Positions 22,908 to 36,774 of a stretch of 64,000 nt of DNA are shown here, piece by piece. The DNA lies in NCBI GenBank assembly GCA_025617375.2, contig JAMYGW020000006.1, positions 315,001 through 379,000 of the forward strand, in the 5' to 3' direction. Source of the DNA: Acarospora socialis. Its lineage: Eukaryota; Ascomycota; Lecanoromycetes; Acarosporales; Acarosporaceae. Below the pieces are notes generated by a model that worked only from the letters and a program-made list of their open reading frames with translations, ran no database searches and was not told the DNA's origin. A program made the translations under genes and the position numbers. Position 1 is the stretch's first letter. Every line of letters starts with the position of its first letter.

Positions 22908-25900
22908 CCGCCGCCGCCGCCTTTGTTATCGCCTCCGCCTGGGCTCCCCTGCTGATGACGGGGAGGATGGGACTGTGAAAGAAGAATACATAAAAGATAG
23001 CACCAGCATACCAGTGTACAACACCCTGATCTCTGTGGAAATGGGCATTTGATGTCGCTGTCTTTTGAGAGCATGATCAAGCTAAGAATCGGTCACTGTG
23101 AGGTTGTTTAAGATGTTGTACGTGCTACACAATGTTGGAAAGATGATCCAGGAAGTCTGTCTACAAATTCCCAAAAACAGTTCCGCTACAAAACCTGCCC
23201 AGAAAATAATGGTCATTTTCGCAATATTTGACTTGTCCACTCTCACCAGCAAGCGGTCAAATGCCTCATATTATGGGCATGCGCACGAATGCAGGCACAG
23301 AGCCTTTCCGGGAAGAAGAAAGAAAAATACTGTAGATATTGCACTGAATACTTACTCCATCGTAATGGAGTAAGTGTTTAGTGCATACTTCGCTGTTGCA
23401 AACTAACAGACTGTTGCTGGTGGAAGCAATCGCCACAATCAATGTGTTGTCACCTCTTCAGTCATGCACATGCTTACTCTTTGCCAGGCCTGCTTGACAT
23501 AAAGAAAAGGATTTGCTCTGGCTCTCATCGGATTGCAATTTTGCGTGTGCTATTCGTGCTCCTGTCATTTTGATCAAGGCCCCTTTTGCTGTCTTGGGAT
23601 CTTTGGTCAAGGAGATACGGTCTATTCCCGCCCGGGCAGCTGCCTGTGCTAAGAAGTTGAAGGATGGCACAGAGAAGTGTGGAGACGGCAACCAACAGGG
23701 CAGCAGCAGGGATATGTAGCACAAGGACTGTTTTGATGGCGGACGTAAAGGATGAGTATGTTATCTTCCATCGAACACAATCATGGAGAATCTCTGGACA
23801 AAGTTGCAGCGAAGTACTCAACAGGACAAATGCCCACCGGTGATGCTAAGGATTTTGAATTTGAACGAGGAAGGAAACATAAGTGTGAATTCGGTATTTT
23901 TCATCTCCGAACTGACCGAGTTGAGAAGATATGGATACCACTGACTGCAATTTATCACATATCTCCTTCAAGCGTCACACCAGGACAAAGCAACCCCCTT
24001 GCAGCTGATCAAAGTGCAATCGACCATGATCAAGAACATTCAAAGGCAGTTGAATCAGCAGGGTGCAGAGATGTCAGAAAGTGAAATTCAAGCCAAGTTG
24101 GTGTAGTTGTTCGCGAACGTGTTGGAGCAACGAATGATCGGATGGCCATTTACCAACCCTACATTCACCCTCTCTGTGAGCGGCACAGTCTCATCTCTGA
24201 CCGTGATGGCCTTCTCCTAATCGGTGACCTCGCACCAATTCCTCTTTCCCAAATTTGAGCTTCCAAAGTTGCTATGCGACCTCGAGACGGGTATGGTCCG
24301 CCAAGTCCAAGGATATGGGGGCTCAGCTCTTCTCGCACGGCGAATCTGGCGATAGAGGACGATATCGTGAAGCAGAAACCGAGTCCTACGTGACTGTACC
24401 TGTGGTCATGTTGTCAGCAGCTAATTTTGGGTGTGGCGTTCTTGCCGCCTCCGCCGCAATCTCCTCCACCGCGCCCTTGCTTCTCCTGTCTTCAGCGCGA
24501 GGCGGAAAGAAGCCCGGCTTATGCTGCGAGTACCGGCCGGACGATAGCATTCGGGTTGACGTTCATCTGGTTACCATAAGTGAGTGTTTAGTCTTCTTAA
24601 CCCTATCTGGGGTGACGGAGTTGTAAATTCCAGGAGAGTGTGAGCCTCCCTGCCCAGAAATCTCACTTCGGCTTATCAAGCTTCATTCAAACCTCAGAGA
24701 AAATCATATCCCTGATGTGTTCACATATGGGCGGCTAAGTCTGACTTGACAACAATCCAACTCAAACCAGTGACCACTTCAATATCTGGAACGACCGGGT
24801 AGTCAGCTTGGAGCTGGACGACTGATCAGCGATAGCTGCTACTAATATCACAGATTCATTTTGTCGCAAGGACAAGAGCTGTAATGAAAGGCGCCCACCC
24901 GTTCTCAAGATGCCAAAGAATCACCATCGTCCGCGCCCAAAGCCGCCGCTTCCGAAAAGAGTCCCCACCGTGACGATTGCACGTGGCTCCAACAGGAGCC
25001 CGAGGGACTGGGACTAAAGAGGGCATGAGTGGGAAGAGGGGGCAAGAAGGTATAATCAGCTTTCACCCTACGGTGGACTTCCTGAACATCAAACTCTACT
25101 AAATAGCTGAGTTTCTACGCTGGGCATTCTGCGTACTGGATTGCTGCATAGGTGCCTCAGACGGCGGTATTTCATCTACCTATCAGTATCTTTCGATACC
25201 CGTAACATTTAACATCCTCCCACTGCCTGGCAGAACGCTTCCGATTCCCGTGTCTCAGGCCCGAGGTCAATCAGTTTCAGGCAGCTTGTCAAGATGAACG
25301 ATAGACGATAGAATTATGCATAACGTGTCATGGGAAACCGGCATAATCTGTATCCATTTCAGGTCTTTACTGCAAGTGTCTTACTTAGGCTCTCCTTCGG
25401 ATATCTGTTGAGTTATCTACTAACCATTCAAAACAATGGTTGCGAAGCAACCCTGAAACGATTTCTTGATCAATCGACTCAATCGACCATCAACCGCCAA
25501 ATCCACACACTTATCGGATACGGCCAAGATGAATATGCAGCAGAAAGAATCAAAGACGGGAACAACAAAGAGGCTTCCATGCTATTAGCACTGGAACGAG
25601 ATCTCTCCCTGACACTAATATCAGAAAACCACTTGGTCCTGGATATTCTTCAACGTCAACCTTGTCTATCCGCAAATCGAGAGCCGGTGCTCGCACAGAC
25701 TTGGTAAAAGGACCGCACATGAGCTCTGTAACTGTTACAGTGCTGGTGCCAGCCTGCTTCCGGGTGTGTTTCGGCCCCCAACTTGCTCGGATAAACTTAT
25801 GCAAACTGTCACTAGAGCAGTGAACCTCCGGGTTGCTCGTCCCCGCCCTCCTCACTACGGGGCTCTGGGGCAAGGTCAAACAATCTCCCACAAAGGCTAT

Positions 25901-28900
25901 AATGCCAGAGTTCTAACAAATGATGGACTCTCACGCTAGATTTAGTCTTGGAATGGCCAAACTTAAAGCCATGCTCGCGCGTACGTCTGGAAGCTCCTCA
26001 TCAATCGGCCGACTGGTTTAAGTTAGCTAAACGTAGCAAAATTGAATAATCAAGATAAGGACCCGAATGTTGGCGGTACTTCGGTCAGAAATGACTTCAA
26101 ACAGACGAAGGCCGTGGAGCGCAACGAGAATCTATCCGACTATCATCACGTGGAGGCTTGGACAGAGAGGCAACCTATTGCCATAGGTCTAATCTAAGAA
26201 AGTTGAACGAGGAAGCTATGCTTTTCTTAGTCTTCTCCTTGCTCTGGGGCCCTTGACTTGTGGGTGTGGACGCATACTCTGGAAGAAAAGCTTTGTGAAC
26301 TATCTAGTACATGAAATGCTTTATTGCCGTGTCTGACAAGCATCTACATGATAAATCACACTGGGAGTTCAATGCTACCTTGCTCGAAATGCACTCAAGG
26401 AAGTACTGTCTGTTATCAAGACAAACCTCATTTGAAGATATCGGCCGTGCTGCCATCAACATCGATTATGAAGGTAGCCCTGGTTCAAGTACTCTTCTCT
26501 GCTAGGCGCTGTCTGCCTGAGATGCTGTCATCACCTGGTCTGCCTTAAACAGCAAAGATTCGGAAACAGCTTGAGGACCTCTGCTGAGATCAGTTTGTTA
26601 CTGCGATTTAAGACAATCTTGATTAGATTTGAGAGAGGGGAAAAAGAAATGATTACTATGCGGTATTGACCCCAGATCTCCAGCTTCAGACTGTGGAAGT
26701 AGCGTTGAGTTCATCATCTTCGATGAATGAAGAGCTGCTGTGATTACTGGCCAAGTGGCAGCCACCTGCGGCTCTGCGACATAGAATGACAGCAAGAAGT
26801 CAGGACTGGACGGTGGGTCTGAAGAAGGCTTGTGCTGCCTGAGACTGGAAAATGGGCCAGAGACAGCGTGTCCTCGAACTTGAGTGATTCGAAACCAAAC
26901 GAAATCAAAAGCATGACACTGGGACGCCGCGCATGGTTTGGAAGGCGTGCCAATCATTGGGACACAAGTGGGAGGGCGAGACAGAGTGTTCAATCTACAT
27001 ATATTGTTCACTTCATCCTGGACTGACAGCTTCGGTAGAAATTTACCCAACAACATCTCTGGGACCCCAGATGCGAGGAGTCATTGTCGACAGCAAGACC
27101 CAAAGAAAGAAAACAAGATCATATTGTGGGCAGACGGGCAGAAGTAGAAGGAAATCATTTCAAGAAGAAGCTAGAGGTAATAGCATAGAATGCTTGAAGT
27201 CATAGTGTCTACTGAAATTCAATAGCTTAGCATCAATCAGCTGTTTGAGTGTTATTTCACTCAGAGCAGCGCTTGTGAGAGCCTTTCAGCATGACTTGAG
27301 ACAGCTCAACTAATTGAACCAAGATCCATCTGTTCAAGAATGAAAGATACTCACGCTGAGCAGCTTCAATCATTCTCATCCTGACGCAAGCTTGGTTGAT
27401 CAATGGATCAGGCACAAGTTATACTACCCTATGGCTTCGGTCAAATGTTCTTTCGCGGCTCTCAACTCAGCATGGGCCGCAAACCCTCCACAACCTATTT
27501 GTTGCTGCAAACCTGTCTATAACGCCATGAACTAAGAGGACTTTGATTCTTCACTGTCTCTACCCCGCGTCAGTTACTAAACTGCTTCTTGGTTGAGCTG
27601 TCAATCCGACAATTCTCTCTTTCTAGTCTTGTTCGCTCCATCGCTCGGAACATCAAAGATGCAATGCATTGCCTTAAAGTGGCAATTATTACTAGCTCTT
27701 CTCCATGCTGCCACTATGTGTAAACAGTTGCTGGACCAAGCACATGATGATATAAAGAGGAACGAACAACTCATGTGAAACAGCTGTTTCACAAAAGAGT
27801 GAATTAAACCAGGGCTTTGGGCAATGAGTGAAAATACGCAGAAGAGACTCTTTCCACAATGTCTGACCTCAAAGTCACTAAACCTTAAGCCTGAGCAGAA
27901 GGAAGTATGGCCCAAAGTATGTCTGGTGGCGCTAACCTTTGTTGCCTCACATTGACCAAAAAAGACATTTCTGCAGTGTGGCAGACTATATCTGTGTAAC
28001 TACACCAAGCAGAACAAAAGACACATCTGTGACCAAAGAGCAGGTCTAAATGCTAGATGAAATTTGGGTTGAGCTCAAGGCTTCCCAGACTCTAACTAGG
28101 ATTGATGGAGAGAACTGAATCATCACTGCCTTTGAAAGAATGCTACCATTGCAGTAATCAGAACGTAGTAGAAGGAAATTGAGTGATGAGTCATTGGGAG
28201 TCAAGAGCGGCCCAGTGACCTTCAAGCTGATTACAATGGTGTTGTTGCGAAGCATCAGAAAGCCAATTGACGCCAGAGCCATGTTGATAACTCTTGCTTG
28301 AACCTCAACCCATTGCACCAGAAGCTCTCTAGATGATCTTTCAATGCTGCAAGATTGTTCTTATCAAGTCAAAATCAGCTATTTGTGACTTGTTACTGTG
28401 CACAGAGAATCCAGCTCACACTTCAAGTGGCAAGATGACAGAGCAGCACAAAATAGAAGAACAACGAGTTGACACGTTGAATATGCTGGGTCGCATTGAT
28501 AAGAAAATGCCTGCATCATACTTGCCCAGCTGAACACTCACACACGCTTCAAATGAACAAAATGAAGCTAATCTTGGCAGTGATGATCATGAAGCAGGAG
28601 GGCATTACAATATTCTGAAGCATCATCTCTTAGGTCTGACCAACAAGATCATCCACCTCATGCAAGATTTTTTGGAGAGATGGCACTTCTACTGGTGTCG
28701 CATTTATCGCATTGGTGCCTCACCTCCAGTGCTAAGGACAGCAAAACCTCCTCCGTACATAACTCAATACCTTAAGTCAAAGCCATTCAGTACGCTGCCT
28801 GCTGAAGGCGGCGCCTTTTTCGATCCAGGACTTTGGCCCGCGTCAGTGAGTTGTATCATGAGCGGAGATAACTACAGAATCATGTGCCAACGAGCATTTC

Positions 28901-31900
28901 AGACAAGCGGCCGACAGTTGGGTTGCCACCGGGAAAATTAAAGTGTTTCAGTCAACAACTACAAAATTGACCGAAGCCGTGGCGAAGCAAGTGAAGCATC
29001 AGAAAATTCTGCCTGTACAAAGAGATAAACGCAACAAAACAGTAAGGTTACGCCGGCAGTACATTGAGAAGATAATCGATCTGGCGAGGGTCTTCCTTGT
29101 GATCCTGCCCAGCGTCATAAAGGGTTACTTATACGAGCTTCAGCGATTCATTCGCCGTAGGAGAAAAAGATTACCGACCTGTGGCAAACGAGCATTGCCC
29201 CACGACTAGACTCATAAATCAATCTATGGGGTAAATGAGAGGAGATGATATCAGTGTATTCTTTACCATGGGCGCAACAAACGCACCAAGTTCCATGCGA
29301 AACCCATTTATGCTCACCTGGCGCTCAGCGTCGAGAGAATACTCTAGATGGCAAAATACCTCCTTCGACACCTTAGAAGGAAAACAAACCTAATGGATTC
29401 TATTTCTGTTATCTTGAATATTGCACCAAAACGAAAGACATGAAAGACAGCAGCCAGAAGAAGAGCATGCTCTAGATAGGGAAGCAGAAAGCTGCAAGCC
29501 GTGTGCTATTGCTAATATCCTTCAGATCACGGCCCTATTCGATGCCGAAGTGAACGCTCTTTCGCCGCCGCTGATGCTTAGGGAGACAGGGAGATCTCTG
29601 GCAAAACAGTATTTGAGCGTCAGGCGAGTTACATCACCGTTGTTACGGCACACAATCACATCGCCGGCCGCCAGGGCCTAAAGAAGAACCCAACAAGTGA
29701 GGTAGATGTTGGCCTTCTACAATTGGAGGAGTTCCGCCGACAAACTCGCCTATCCGAAGGCATGCTGGCTGAAGGCCAGAACAACTACTGCTCTGATTCT
29801 ATGTGACTCGCTCTCTTCACATCGTGTCACCGCCCTCAATTGAGGGCCCATTACCAGCAAATGCCATGTCCAATCTGGCTGGCCACGACCCTCTCGATTC
29901 ATTACCATGAACTTTCACCAATCACCCTCTTAACGAACATGTTTTTGACGTCGGGTACAGGTCATGTGGAGCCCAATCGTGAAAATTTATCCTTCAGCGC
30001 ATCCACCGAAGCAAAAAGCGCCTTCAAGAGACTGAAGGACAAATCTATATGAGAGTACATATTCTTGGGCGCAGAAAGATGTCTAGCCCTTTTAGAGGTT
30101 CGTTGCGCAAGCTGTGGGATATAAGCTCGTTGAAACGCAGCAGCCGGATGCTAAACTACAGACGCGTTGACCTGGCAAGTGAAAGCTGACTACGACAAAC
30201 ATTTCAGCGTGATAAAAAGGAAACTTATCTCTGTCCTAGGGTAGCATAAAGCCGGAAAGACTTCTCGATCAAGATAAGTGTATGAAGTCATGAAACAGAT
30301 GCACAATCCCTTATGTCTTTCTGATTTTTACCACCACTTATTTCAGCACAGCATGGATGCCTTCTTCATTGCCCTCTGCAGTTGGAGAATTTATTGTGGC
30401 GTGAAGTGACACTTAATTAAGTGGGGCACGGAGGGAACTATAAGATCTACAGGTCTTTCAATCAATGCTTGGGTAGCAGAACATCGACAAGGGAAGAACT
30501 GAGATTTAAGCCGTGTTTCTACCGGGCCTATTAGAGAAAGACCTTTTCAAGCGATACATCTGGATGGTGTCTTTGCCAGAAGAAGCCCAGAGAGGAGGAA
30601 GTAGCCCGGGCCGAAGATTCCTCTACCGATGCTGCACTTGTTGGAAGCGGCAACAAATTGCGTATAAAAATGAGGTATATGCTTGGACAGAACACCACTG
30701 CCAGTTCTTTGTCTTAAAGCACATGTGAAAGGCGTCTTAGGATAACTCGAACCCGAGAGATACCACGAAACAAGAGCTATGGAAAATATTCTGCTGACCA
30801 ATTGAACGAAGCCATGGAACTACAAGATGGTATCGAGAGAACTTAGCTACAAAAGAACAGCACTGGGTGCACAGATGCTGCAATCACGCTTGAGGGAACG
30901 TTAAAGGTACATGGATAAGGAGCAATACCCGAAAATGTCTATTATTACGACATGCTCCCTGTTGTTAACCCGATAGTATTGTTGTTGAAGTGGTTTCTAG
31001 CCCTTTATCGAATCAAGCACTATTTCTTCACCATTGAAACCATGCCAACATGGCTTCTCTGCTTTCTCTTAGCCGGCCAGCGCTTCAGTGAAGCTCGCCG
31101 CCGCGGCTTCGCAGAAATTCCATCGAAAGACTCGCTTTGAGATAGTCGCTTTCTGGACCCCTTGCTTCCGATCAAGTAAAGGCCTTGCAGCTGATGCAAA
31201 GCTGTAGTCTGAGTCATCGGTCTGATGAGCAGGATGATAAAGGGTCGGGCATAACACATACGGATTGGCTGCTTCCAAGCCATGTTCAGAAGAAGTGGAA
31301 GAAGATAAGGATAAAAATGAACAAGCGCTTGGTGCCGAGCAGCGAGGCTGTTGCCACAGCGTCGGCGCAAAAAATTGAGGACGCGCAGACCTCTGATCGC
31401 TCCGTTGCGGCGGAACTACCAGACTCTCGGCAACCCGCAGATGAAGCCCGCCCTGCCAGCCGCGTGGTCCTTTCTTCGGGATGATGGAGCGGGAGTGAAA
31501 AGACGGGAACGAGGATGGAAAGGCCTGGGCCACCGAGATACGCGCGGTCGAATAGCAAATCTCGGAAGACTGCTCGTATGATCCTGATGCGGGACAGCTG
31601 GTTACGCCCGGATGTATACGATAGGCACCACCGCTGTATATGCAGCAGTTAAGGCAATCTTCGAACTTGGAGCCACGATGCTTTGGTACTAGTCGCCCAA
31701 CGATCTTGGCTTCCAGGACAGTTGACGAGAGACAAGAATCGTATCTCCCGCATATGACACGGGAGCTTGATCGCCAAAAGCTGGAACTAGATACGGGTCT
31801 TGTGAATTCACGGCTTACGGATGCTCATGCTGAGCCACAACTGACATATGGGTCTGGCAAGAGATACAGAACACAGGTAGCAAAGCGCAATCTCTACAAA

Positions 31901-34900
31901 GATAGCCGGTTCGGAACAGGAGATCAAGTCCACCTGGATTCGGCCCTGACACCAAAGAATAGGATGAATAAATCAACTGAACGATCAGAACATCGAATAA
32001 GTGCTTTGACTTATGGCTACACCACAGTATAATGAACCACAGCTACATCATTAGCACCATCATGCGCAAACTTCTGACAAAATTGCAACAGAACATTTGG
32101 ATTGACCAGTGTTCACTCATTGCTCTGCGCCTCTAGAATGATTCAGCGCAGCAGATCTATCTTATATCGTTTGCAATACTCTTAAACAATCTCACCAGCT
32201 TGAATTGCAGATTAGTTTGCTACTTCTTCGGTTCAAACCAATTGCAGTGAGCGTCAAGACAATATCCGCCAAGAGAGGGGAAACCTGAGCACATGACTCT
32301 ATTATCTTCTCCCTTGCTTCACATCGCAGCTGGAATCCAAAAGCACAGCCACCCACCAAACCCAACTCTCACGTTAGGTCAAGAGACTAGACTTTTGATA
32401 TTCCGGCTTTCAATGTTGGTACAGGTTGTAGACCCATCACACTTATTCAGGAGCAATGCAGAAGAGATTAAGATACCATGACTTGCAAGGAGCAGAGCAA
32501 AGAAGAAGAATCTTGTCTACGTGTCAAACTATTCTTCGTGGAGCTCACCGCCATCACGGTGTGAGGTGCCAGCAACGTCGACCTTTGCTCGGTGGCCTAC
32601 TCTCTCACATACTTATTCATTGTCTTATCACTATCATTGCTAACCCTACGTTGCTTTTTACTATTTCCATCGTACCTGTTGATTTTCTAACACTTGCCTT
32701 CAAACATCCTCAGATATCATCCAGCTGCCGTCTTTATATCCTGAAGTCGTGGTATAATCGATATCGACAATTAAGCACCACTGCTCAGATCCAAGTCAGA
32801 TCTCAAAGCTCGCTTGCATTTCATCTTGCCCTGCAGTTCCAAAATGGAATGCTGAGCTTCATTTTCGCAGGGGAGAAAGACCTTGTACAGATTTAGGTCC
32901 GGAGCGTGTCGCTCCAAGAACATGGCACGAGAGCTGGCACTTGGCTGTTATTGGCCTTGAGCAAAATAATTCCTGCCTTGTTGTTGACCCTCTGACTGTC
33001 AATCGGGACTGGAAAGTTGTGAAGCTCCCATCAAACAAGCGCCGCGATGCAGCTACTGAAGCCCGTTAGTTTTGATTCCGTAATATAGCACGTCAATCGA
33101 GCATTGGTCATTGTTCGCAGTGTGGCCCAATCTCAACATCATCAAACACATCGACTCTTACAGAGGGCCACTGAATTGGCGTTACACACGCACAACGTCA
33201 TTGTCAATCAGAGTAATATTTCAGATAGAAATACGTGTTTCTCAGAGTGCGCTCAGAATCACCACGACAAGGGACAAACTAATGCGGGAGATCTGGCAGA
33301 GACATCTGGACAGGCGAGACAGCCAAGACAATGTGTGGCAGCTAGGTGCAAGATAGAAGAGACTACAGCTACAGTACAGTCTTATAAAAGGAGCAGAGCC
33401 ATAAAAAATAATATTGACTTAGGTATGAATTTGCTTACCTACTCCAAAAAGACTGCTCGTGTTTGCACAGAACGCCTCACCAAGCACATACCAGACCATG
33501 CGCAAAGAAGGCTTACAGATGAGGACGATGAACACATTCAAAGAATCTTCAACGGGTTCAGATTAACAGGACAATGGTAACAGGCACAGAGATCAGGTTT
33601 TGAAGACAAAGAGGGTTTCGGGTTCAGTATGCAGTATGAACGCTGGTTTTCCTTTTGAGGCCGGCAGGTGCTATGGGGTAGGTACTGAATCTGTTGGATT
33701 CTTTCTTGATTTGTACATATACAGCTCACAATTACTTTCGGCTGCATGTTGGCAAAAGTACTGCAACTACAGACGAACGCTTTCCTGCACTTCACTGTTG
33801 GTTATGCTTTGACATTCAGGGTAGAATGATTTAGTAGCTTCTGAGAAGCATTTGAGAGCCAGGGAGCGATGAAAGCAGTGTGATCAACCCAAAGGCGAAT
33901 ATCTCTCAAAGATGGGACTCGAAGGGCAAACCACGATGTCAGACAGTCCGAATCTGTCACCAGAATGTCAATAGCAGGGCGGGATTCTGGCTCCGCGTCG
34001 TCGCCAACTTGCCTCCAATGACCTTCCTACCATGGAAGAGCCTGCGAACGACATCGTTCTGCATTGCCGCTACCCCACCGCTACTTTTCCTGTCGGTTGA
34101 GCCAGCTATACCACATTGTCACTGCTCAGACATCGAGGAAGAGGCGCAACCGCCTCACTACATTGCTCTCTGTCGGCCCTCACACCGTCTGCTTGCCGCT
34201 TAACTCGTCATACCGATCTGGACCCTCCTCCAACCTTTGTCGACCGTGTCGCCACCTTAGAACGCTCTGCAACCAAACTGCCTATCAACTGAAACTCTGC
34301 GTACCTAACTCTCACTCCACCGTAATTAAGATTGGTCGGTACACCGCCACACTCGTTACGGCAGTAGCGATATTAGGGCTATGTTTTGGTGTATCAAATA
34401 AAACTTACGGCAACACCGCTGGAATTAGACCAGCTTCTGCCGCCAAAATTAGTAGTGCCAACGACAAACTTCACAACTACAAAGATATCGGTCGGAAGGT
34501 GCGTTGCACACTTTGGGCCAGAGCCTGAAAGAAAGAGTATGAACTGAGCTATATCTCTCCCATGAGAGCAAAGATTGCACCTCAGAAAAACATCAAGTTT
34601 GCCCCCGCTTCATTCTCCTTCTTTTCTTTTTATCTTTTGTTCTCTTCGCTGTACTCTCTGCGCCCTAATGCTTCAGATTGTTTTTTCGCTCACGATTATT
34701 CAAACCACTATCAATCACTTCCATCAATACACTATCCACAATCCTCTTCGCGCTCCAAATCCTCTTTTCTCTTTACTTAATTAACGAGACTTTTTTACGG
34801 TGACTTTACGATGTCCTTTCGTTTACCTCAACCATTTCGAGTCAATGCCGGCTGGGCCTTCAGTTAGTCACTCTACTCAATGACTAAAAGGAATTCACTT

Positions 34901-35571
34901 GTGAAGACTATAGTGAAAAATGGAGGAAAGGTCGACAAGACTCAGGAGTCTCAACAGGTCTGCAATCACAAAGCAAAGAACATCCAAAGAACCAGGAGCA
35001 AATCAGCTGTGCGAGCAAAGATGAAAGATGGAGTATATCCTGACAAGAAGCTGAGAATCAAGCAAGCGTGGGGATACATATTGTGAATCTCAACAAGGGA
35101 GCCCAAAAATACGTTCGGGGGTTCCGTGCAAGCGTGTGCGGATCAACTCAATCCTACAATCCGTAGAAGAGGTGTCGTCAGAACGGATCACAGCCGAGGT
35201 GAAAGTAGGAGAAAGATAGCCTTCATGAACCGGCAAGCCAATTGCGCGATTGAGCCTCGCGCCACGTCTGATGATTAAAGAGATGCAAACTAACCCATGG
35301 CTGCATTGCGAGGACGAAGCTGCCGGAGATGGGTCTACTGTCGACGCCAGTTCTTCAGTTAGTAGCAGAGCAAGGATTTTCCACCTCAGTCAGAGTATAT
35401 GGTTCTGTGTTATCGGACTATTAGTACTTTTCTGGAGGCAATGAGCCGACCTATCAGTTGCCTCTGAAGACGCCGAGTAGCGAGACCAGCGACAATTTTC
35501 CCCAGCCAGCTCTGACTCTACATGAGCTGAAGAGTGCTTCTCTACCTACACGTCAATTAAAGACAAGACCC
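22908..35571. other. Core of the gene-poor, CpG-poor island
   Basis: About 12.7 kb with no gene I can support. Open frames are short and unrelated to known domains. The longest are 31640-32032 (130 codons) and 33104-33580 (158 codons), both without motifs. The stretch 27841-28620 has only about nine CpG in 780 bases by eye, while CpA and TpG stay common. A CT-rich run at 34600-34790 looks like a fungal promoter/leader without a surviving gene. No RT, integrase, transposase or tyrosine-recombinase motif was found. Confidence 0.45.
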
Positions 35572-35767
35572 GCAGGTGGACGTTGACTATCTTGATGTTT
35601 ATGATGAATTGGTACACGACGAGGTTGATGCCAAAGATGAGCTTTTGCTCAAGTCAATTGAAGATGAAGAGTCCTTATTCCTTGCTTTGAGGCAGCGATA
35701 CCGCTCTATTCCTACAGCCGGTGCAATGAGTGAAGAAGAGGCAGACGTGAGTGGTCATGACGTGTGA
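35572..35767 (+). pseudogene. Possible acidic exon remnant
   Basis: Directly after an acceptor-like CCCGCAG the frame runs 64 codons to a TGA. It is strongly acidic (DVDYLDVYDELVHDEVDAKD, then KSIEDEESLFLALRQR) and has no ATG at its start, which fits an internal exon rather than a complete gene. No family is recognised. It may equally be a chance open frame. Confidence 0.2.
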
Positions 35768-36433
35768 GGTCAATTGAATGCCGTGGAACTGGAAAGCTAC
35801 GAGTAGCACGTACTGTTCCATATACAAGCAACACACCAAAACCAATCACAACGACTTTTTCCGTCTTATACACCCACTACTTGTCAAGTACTCTTCTCAC
35901 GGCTGAATATCTGAAGCTCAATATGAATCTCCGTTTCCCATCCAACTCACCTGGCTGTGTTGACACTGGGCCTCGTTACCCCTAAATTGTCTTTGCAGGC
36001 TACTATCCTCCCACCCTGTGAATTTGTCTTGTCCACCTCTGCGCTTGCTTCGCTGTTCACATCAGCTGACTTATCTCAAGAGATTTTGGTTCATGTATCC
36101 ACCTCTGAAACCAGTATCAACACTAACAACCAGCTCGATATCTCATGAGTTCAAGCTTGTTCTTCCACACACAACACTCAGTAGAAATCAGACGCTGAAG
36201 CAACTAGCTGACCCGAAGGATAGCACCAACTACTCTTCTTACTTTGTATCGTACGGCTAGCTATAGTCCTTCGACTCCGGAGCCGTCAGTAAGTCAAATA
36301 GTACCAGCTCGATGCTGGAGCATTGACTAACCACAAGTGTAGCAATAGAACCCACTCCCTCTTTTGAATATCAGTAGGCAGACCAAGAGAAAGTGATCTG
36401 ATACAGAAGTCAAAGATCATGACTCGAGCATGA
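35768..36433. other. Island sequence, unassigned
   Basis: Short open frames only and no recognisable motif. It ends at the in-frame TGA (36431-36433) that precedes the coiled-coil exon. Confidence 0.4.
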
Positions 36434-36774
36434 TTACAAGAACTGAAGGCCAGCTTGGCGCAAGCCAAAGCAGAAAAGGAGGACGCCGAACAGGAAATGA
36501 AGGATAGCGAGAAAAGGGCGAGGCAGGAGCAGGTAATAGCTGACTTTTCCCAAGCGTGTTCGTAGATATAAAGCAGCTAATGACCAGGTTCAGGCAAAAC
36601 TTGACAAAGAGGCCGCAGAGGTGGAGCAGCAAATCCGCGCCTATGAAGAGAAAACCGCTGAGTTCCCAGAAAGAAAGAAACGAGCGGACTCAACTGGACA
36701 ATGCGTTGTCAGAGGGCTGGACAAACCCTCACCATCGTCGAAATCGACCTCCTTCTCGTCAACAGGACTCGTGA
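36434..36774 (+). pseudogene. Coiled-coil exon pair of a lost gene
   Basis: From 36434 the frame reads LQELKASLAQAKAEKEDAEQ and continues with EMKDSEKRARQEQ to 36532. There a 55-nt intron with GTAATA, GCTAATG and ACCAG (36533-36587) is followed in phase by VQAKLDKEAAEVEQQIRAYE and further charged sequence to a TGA at 36772. The heptad-like Ala/Leu spacing and Glu/Lys-rich composition indicate a parallel coiled coil across the splice junction. Upstream is an in-frame TGA and no start codon. An acceptor-like TTACAAG at 36440 leaves open an upstream exon. Intact phase across an intron makes chance unlikely, but the rest of the gene is missing, so I call it a remnant. Confidence 0.45.
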
